Shown here: positions 62,071-64,000 of the stretch, piece after piece
Numbering within the stretch: position 1 is the stretch's first letter
How the letters are laid out: every line of letters starts with the position of its first letter
Assembly: GCA_945883825.1 (NCBI GenBank)
Contig: CAMCYF010000002.1
Location: 1 to 64,000, forward strand
DNA length: 64,000 nt
Reading direction: 5' to 3'
Source: Chitinophaga pinensis
GTDB taxonomy: Bacteria > Bacteroidota > Bacteroidia > Flavobacteriales_D > Crocinitomicaceae
The notes under the pieces: model-generated
What the model saw: the letters and a program-made list of their open reading frames with translations, nothing else
The model's database searches: none
Told to the model about the DNA's origin: nothing
Made by a program: the position numbers and the translations under genes

Positions 62071-64000
62071 ATCCGAACTTTTTTCCTTTTTCAAGAGCAG
62101 GCAGGCCATTTTTCAACCACTCTGGAGCTGGTTTGTCTAGTAAGTAATGATCAAAAAACTGGCGCATTCGAATACTTAAATCAATACGATTTGGCGCCTT
62201 TTTTAAATTGTGGTCGTCATCATTATAATTTAATAGCCAACAAGGTTTTCCCAAGCGACGCATTCCATTATACAATTCTATTCCCTGATACCAAGGAACT
62301 GCACCATCACTGTCATTGTGCATAATTAACAAAGGAGTTTTTACATTTGGAAGGTGGAACAAAGGCGAATTTTCAATGTAGCGTTCCGGTGCATCCCAAA
62401 TTGTTTTTCCTATTCGACTTTGTGTTGATTCATATTGAAATTGACGGTTAAGCCCTGTTCCCCATCTGATGCCACCATAAGCTGAAAACATGTTGCTAAC
62501 TGGTGCTCCCGCCATTGCAGCTGCATATTTTGTTGTCATTGTAATTAATTGTGCTGTTTGATATCCCCCCCAACTTTGACCTTGTAAACCAAGTTTATTT
62601 TCATTTATAGGATAGTTTTTTACAACAAAATCTGTTCCGCTAACAATGCAATTATATGCTGACTTTGCTGGAAAACCACTAGAATAACGAATATCAGGAA
62701 TTAAAACAAAATAACCTGCTGACGCATATTCTGTTGGATTTATAGTACTCGCTGAAGGTCGTGGAGCAAGATGATTGTGTAAATTTTCAGAATTTAATTC
62801 ATAGAAATAAACTAATAATGGATACTTTTTGGAGGGGTCAAAATTTTCAGGCTTGTACAATAATCCTTCTAATGGTTCCCCATCAAAAGCCTTCCATTTT
62901 ATCAATTCTACAGTCGCCCAATTGTAGTCATTTTGCTGCGGATTTGTATGAGAAATAGTCCGTTCATTTTGAAAAAACTTATTTATGAGAATTATTTCGG
63001 GGTATTGACTTACTGTCATATTTCTTAAAACAAGAGTTTCTTTATTTTTAGATCTTTCTAAGGACATTAATTTAGCATTTTCATTTTTCTGTTCAAAAAG
63101 TCCAAATTCCCCATTTTCATTATAGAAACTAAATAAGTGAAATCCTTTTGTTGTTTTATTAAATCCTTTAATATAACAATCTGCTAAATCTATGAAAACA
63201 CTGTCATTCGACCATTTCACTAAATCAAGTTCAATATTTCTTTTCATTCCTTCGCCATTTGTTAATGACTTCAGGGTTTTACTCGCTAAATTATAACTCC
63301 AAATATCAAATTCTGATTTAAAAATAAAATCTGTTTCATCGCGAACGAAGCCATATTCACCTTGGGGACCAGCATCCATAGGTTGACCATTTATATCCTC
63401 ATGAAAGATGGTATTCTCAGCAGAACAAGACATACAACTTTGAGTATTCGAATAAATATCTAAAATATACTGCTGGGAATTTTTAGGATCAAAAAAGGTA
63501 TAATAATTTCCTAAAGGCGAAAGTTGACCTCCATAGGCAATTGCTTGAGCTATTTTACTCCGACTTCCATCCAAAAGAGAAATTCGATACACATCCTCTA
63601 AACCTGGCGATTTCCATTGCGCTTGTATTTGATAAGGTTGTGAGTTTGTCCCTAAAATATAATCTCCAATAATTTTTTTTGATAAATAAGAAGAAATTGT
63701 ATCATTTGTTAAGGCAATAATACTATCATTTGAAAGGTTTAAAACATAAATAGCAGACTTTTTTCTAGCATCATTTAATTCTACAAGTTGCTGCGCTTGA
63801 ATTTGTTTGTCCAAGTAATGCCAAACATCCACTTTTACTTTTTCAGATTCCAAAAGTGTATCTTTTTCTTCAGGTGAAATTCGATCGCTAATACCAAAAA
63901 ACAGATACTTATCATTATCTGTAAACAAAGGAGATCGATGTTCAGAAACACCCAATTTTTTATCAATATGAATATCATTTGAATCTCCAAAGACCCTACT
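62054..64000 (-). CDS. S9-family (prolyl oligopeptidase-type) serine peptidase, N-terminus off the window
   Basis: The minus-strand frame is open from the right edge to a stop at 62054, 649 codons counting the stop. The N-terminal part is beta-propeller-like. The C-terminal alpha/beta-hydrolase domain has the nucleophile GQSWGGYQTAQL, the Asp in HNDSDGAVPWYQ and the His in NYNDDDHNLKK. It resembles Bacteroidota DPP-IV or acylaminoacyl-type S9 exopeptidases, which cut dipeptides or tripeptides in the periplasm. Internal Met/TTG starts exist, but upstream codons (GDSNDIHIDKKLGVSEH) continue the fold, so the true start is beyond 64000. It overlaps the VanZ gene. Confidence 0.92.
   Translation of the reverse strand, partial: SRVFGDSNDIHIDKKLGVSEHRSPLFTDNDKYLFFGISDRISPEEKDTLLESEKVKVDVWHYLDKQIQAQQLVELNDARKKSAIYVLNLSNDSIIALTNDTISSYLSKKIIGDYILGTNSQPYQIQAQWKSPGLEDVYRISLLDGSRSKIAQAIAYGGQLSPLGNYYTFFDPKNSQQYILDIYSNTQSCMSCSAENTIFHEDINGQPMDAGPQGEYGFVRDETDFIFKSEFDIWSYNLASKTLKSLTNGEGMKRNIELDLVKWSNDSVFIDLADCYIKGFNKTTKGFHLFSFYNENGEFGLFEQKNENAKLMSLERSKNKETLVLRNMTVSQYPEIILINKFFQNERTISHTNPQQNDYNWATVELIKWKAFDGEPLEGLLYKPENFDPSKKYPLLVYFYELNSENLHNHLAPRPSASTINPTEYASAGYFVLIPDIRYSSGFPAKSAYNCIVSGTDFVVKNYPINENKLGLQGQSWGGYQTAQLITMTTKYAAAMAGAPVSNMFSAYGGIRWGTGLNRQFQYESTQSRIGKTIWDAPERYIENSPLFHLPNVKTPLLIMHNDSDGAVPWYQGIELYNGMRRLGKPCWLLNYNDDDHNLKKAPNRIDLSIRMRQFFDHYLLDKPAPEWLKNGLPALEKGKKFGYETEE

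Overview
The window is AT-rich chromosomal DNA from a member of the Bacteroidota, most likely a Flavobacteriales-type marine or aquatic bacterium. Evidence for this is a type IX secretion / gliding locus (PorV, PorU, PorP/SprF-like, GldJ), a complete Na+-translocating NADH:quinone reductase, many TonB/ExbBD and SusC-like parts, A-rich leaders instead of Shine-Dalgarno sites, and repeated copies of the Bacteroidota -7 promoter element TAnnTTTG. I see no phage, transposase, CRISPR array, rRNA or tRNA. Most of the window is housekeeping.

Layout. 1-5.9 kb: ispE (cut by the left edge), accA, recG, an acyl-CoA dehydrogenase and anmK. 6.0-10.5 kb: a NhaD-type Na+/H+ antiporter, then an exbB-exbD-tonB-like set that runs into folC. 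10.5-13.3 kb: pyrR-pyrB, a STAS protein and RNase Z. 13.3-18.4 kb: lptG and tgt on the minus strand, then a glycosyltransferase, an ECF sigma factor, rsmG and apaG. 18.5-24.6 kb: nqrABCDEF. 24.6-35.4 kb: ispF-porV-porU on the minus strand, facing away from porP/sprF-like, gldJ and murF. 35.4-44.3 kb: prfB, gcvH, a second TonB protein, a truncated nuclease remnant, gyrB, a glutathione peroxidase, an OmpA-like protein and valS. 44.4-50.7 kb: pyrE, an SRPBCC protein, birA, rsfS, ftsH, a DUF2007-like protein, cdsA, psd and a small exported Cys/Lys-rich protein. 50.7-57.8 kb: acyl-CoA ligase, a DASS transporter, a small helical protein, an rlmI-type methyltransferase, a MATE pump and fmt. 57.8-64 kb: a beta-barrel protein and a TonB-dependent receptor under a TPP riboswitch, a gene-free stretch of about 460 nt, then a VanZ-like protein and an S9 peptidase cut by the right edge.

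How the parts fit. Na+-NQR, NhaD and the DASS symporter point to a sodium-based energy economy. ExbBD and the TonB proteins would power receptors such as the TPP-controlled one, which is probably a thiamin uptake receptor. PorU and PorV are the attachment-complex proteins of the type IX secretion system, and GldJ belongs to the gliding/secretion machinery.

The strongest unconventional signals are four. A perfect or near-perfect TAnnTTTG box sits only 4-5 nt before the ATG of six unrelated housekeeping genes, which implies leaderless mRNAs. A TPP riboswitch comes with a plausible alternative pairing. GldJ is about 900 residues long with a PKD-like insertion. A short secreted peptide carries a polylysine tract and a Cys-rich repeat tail. 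I did not find a clearly undescribed multi-gene system.
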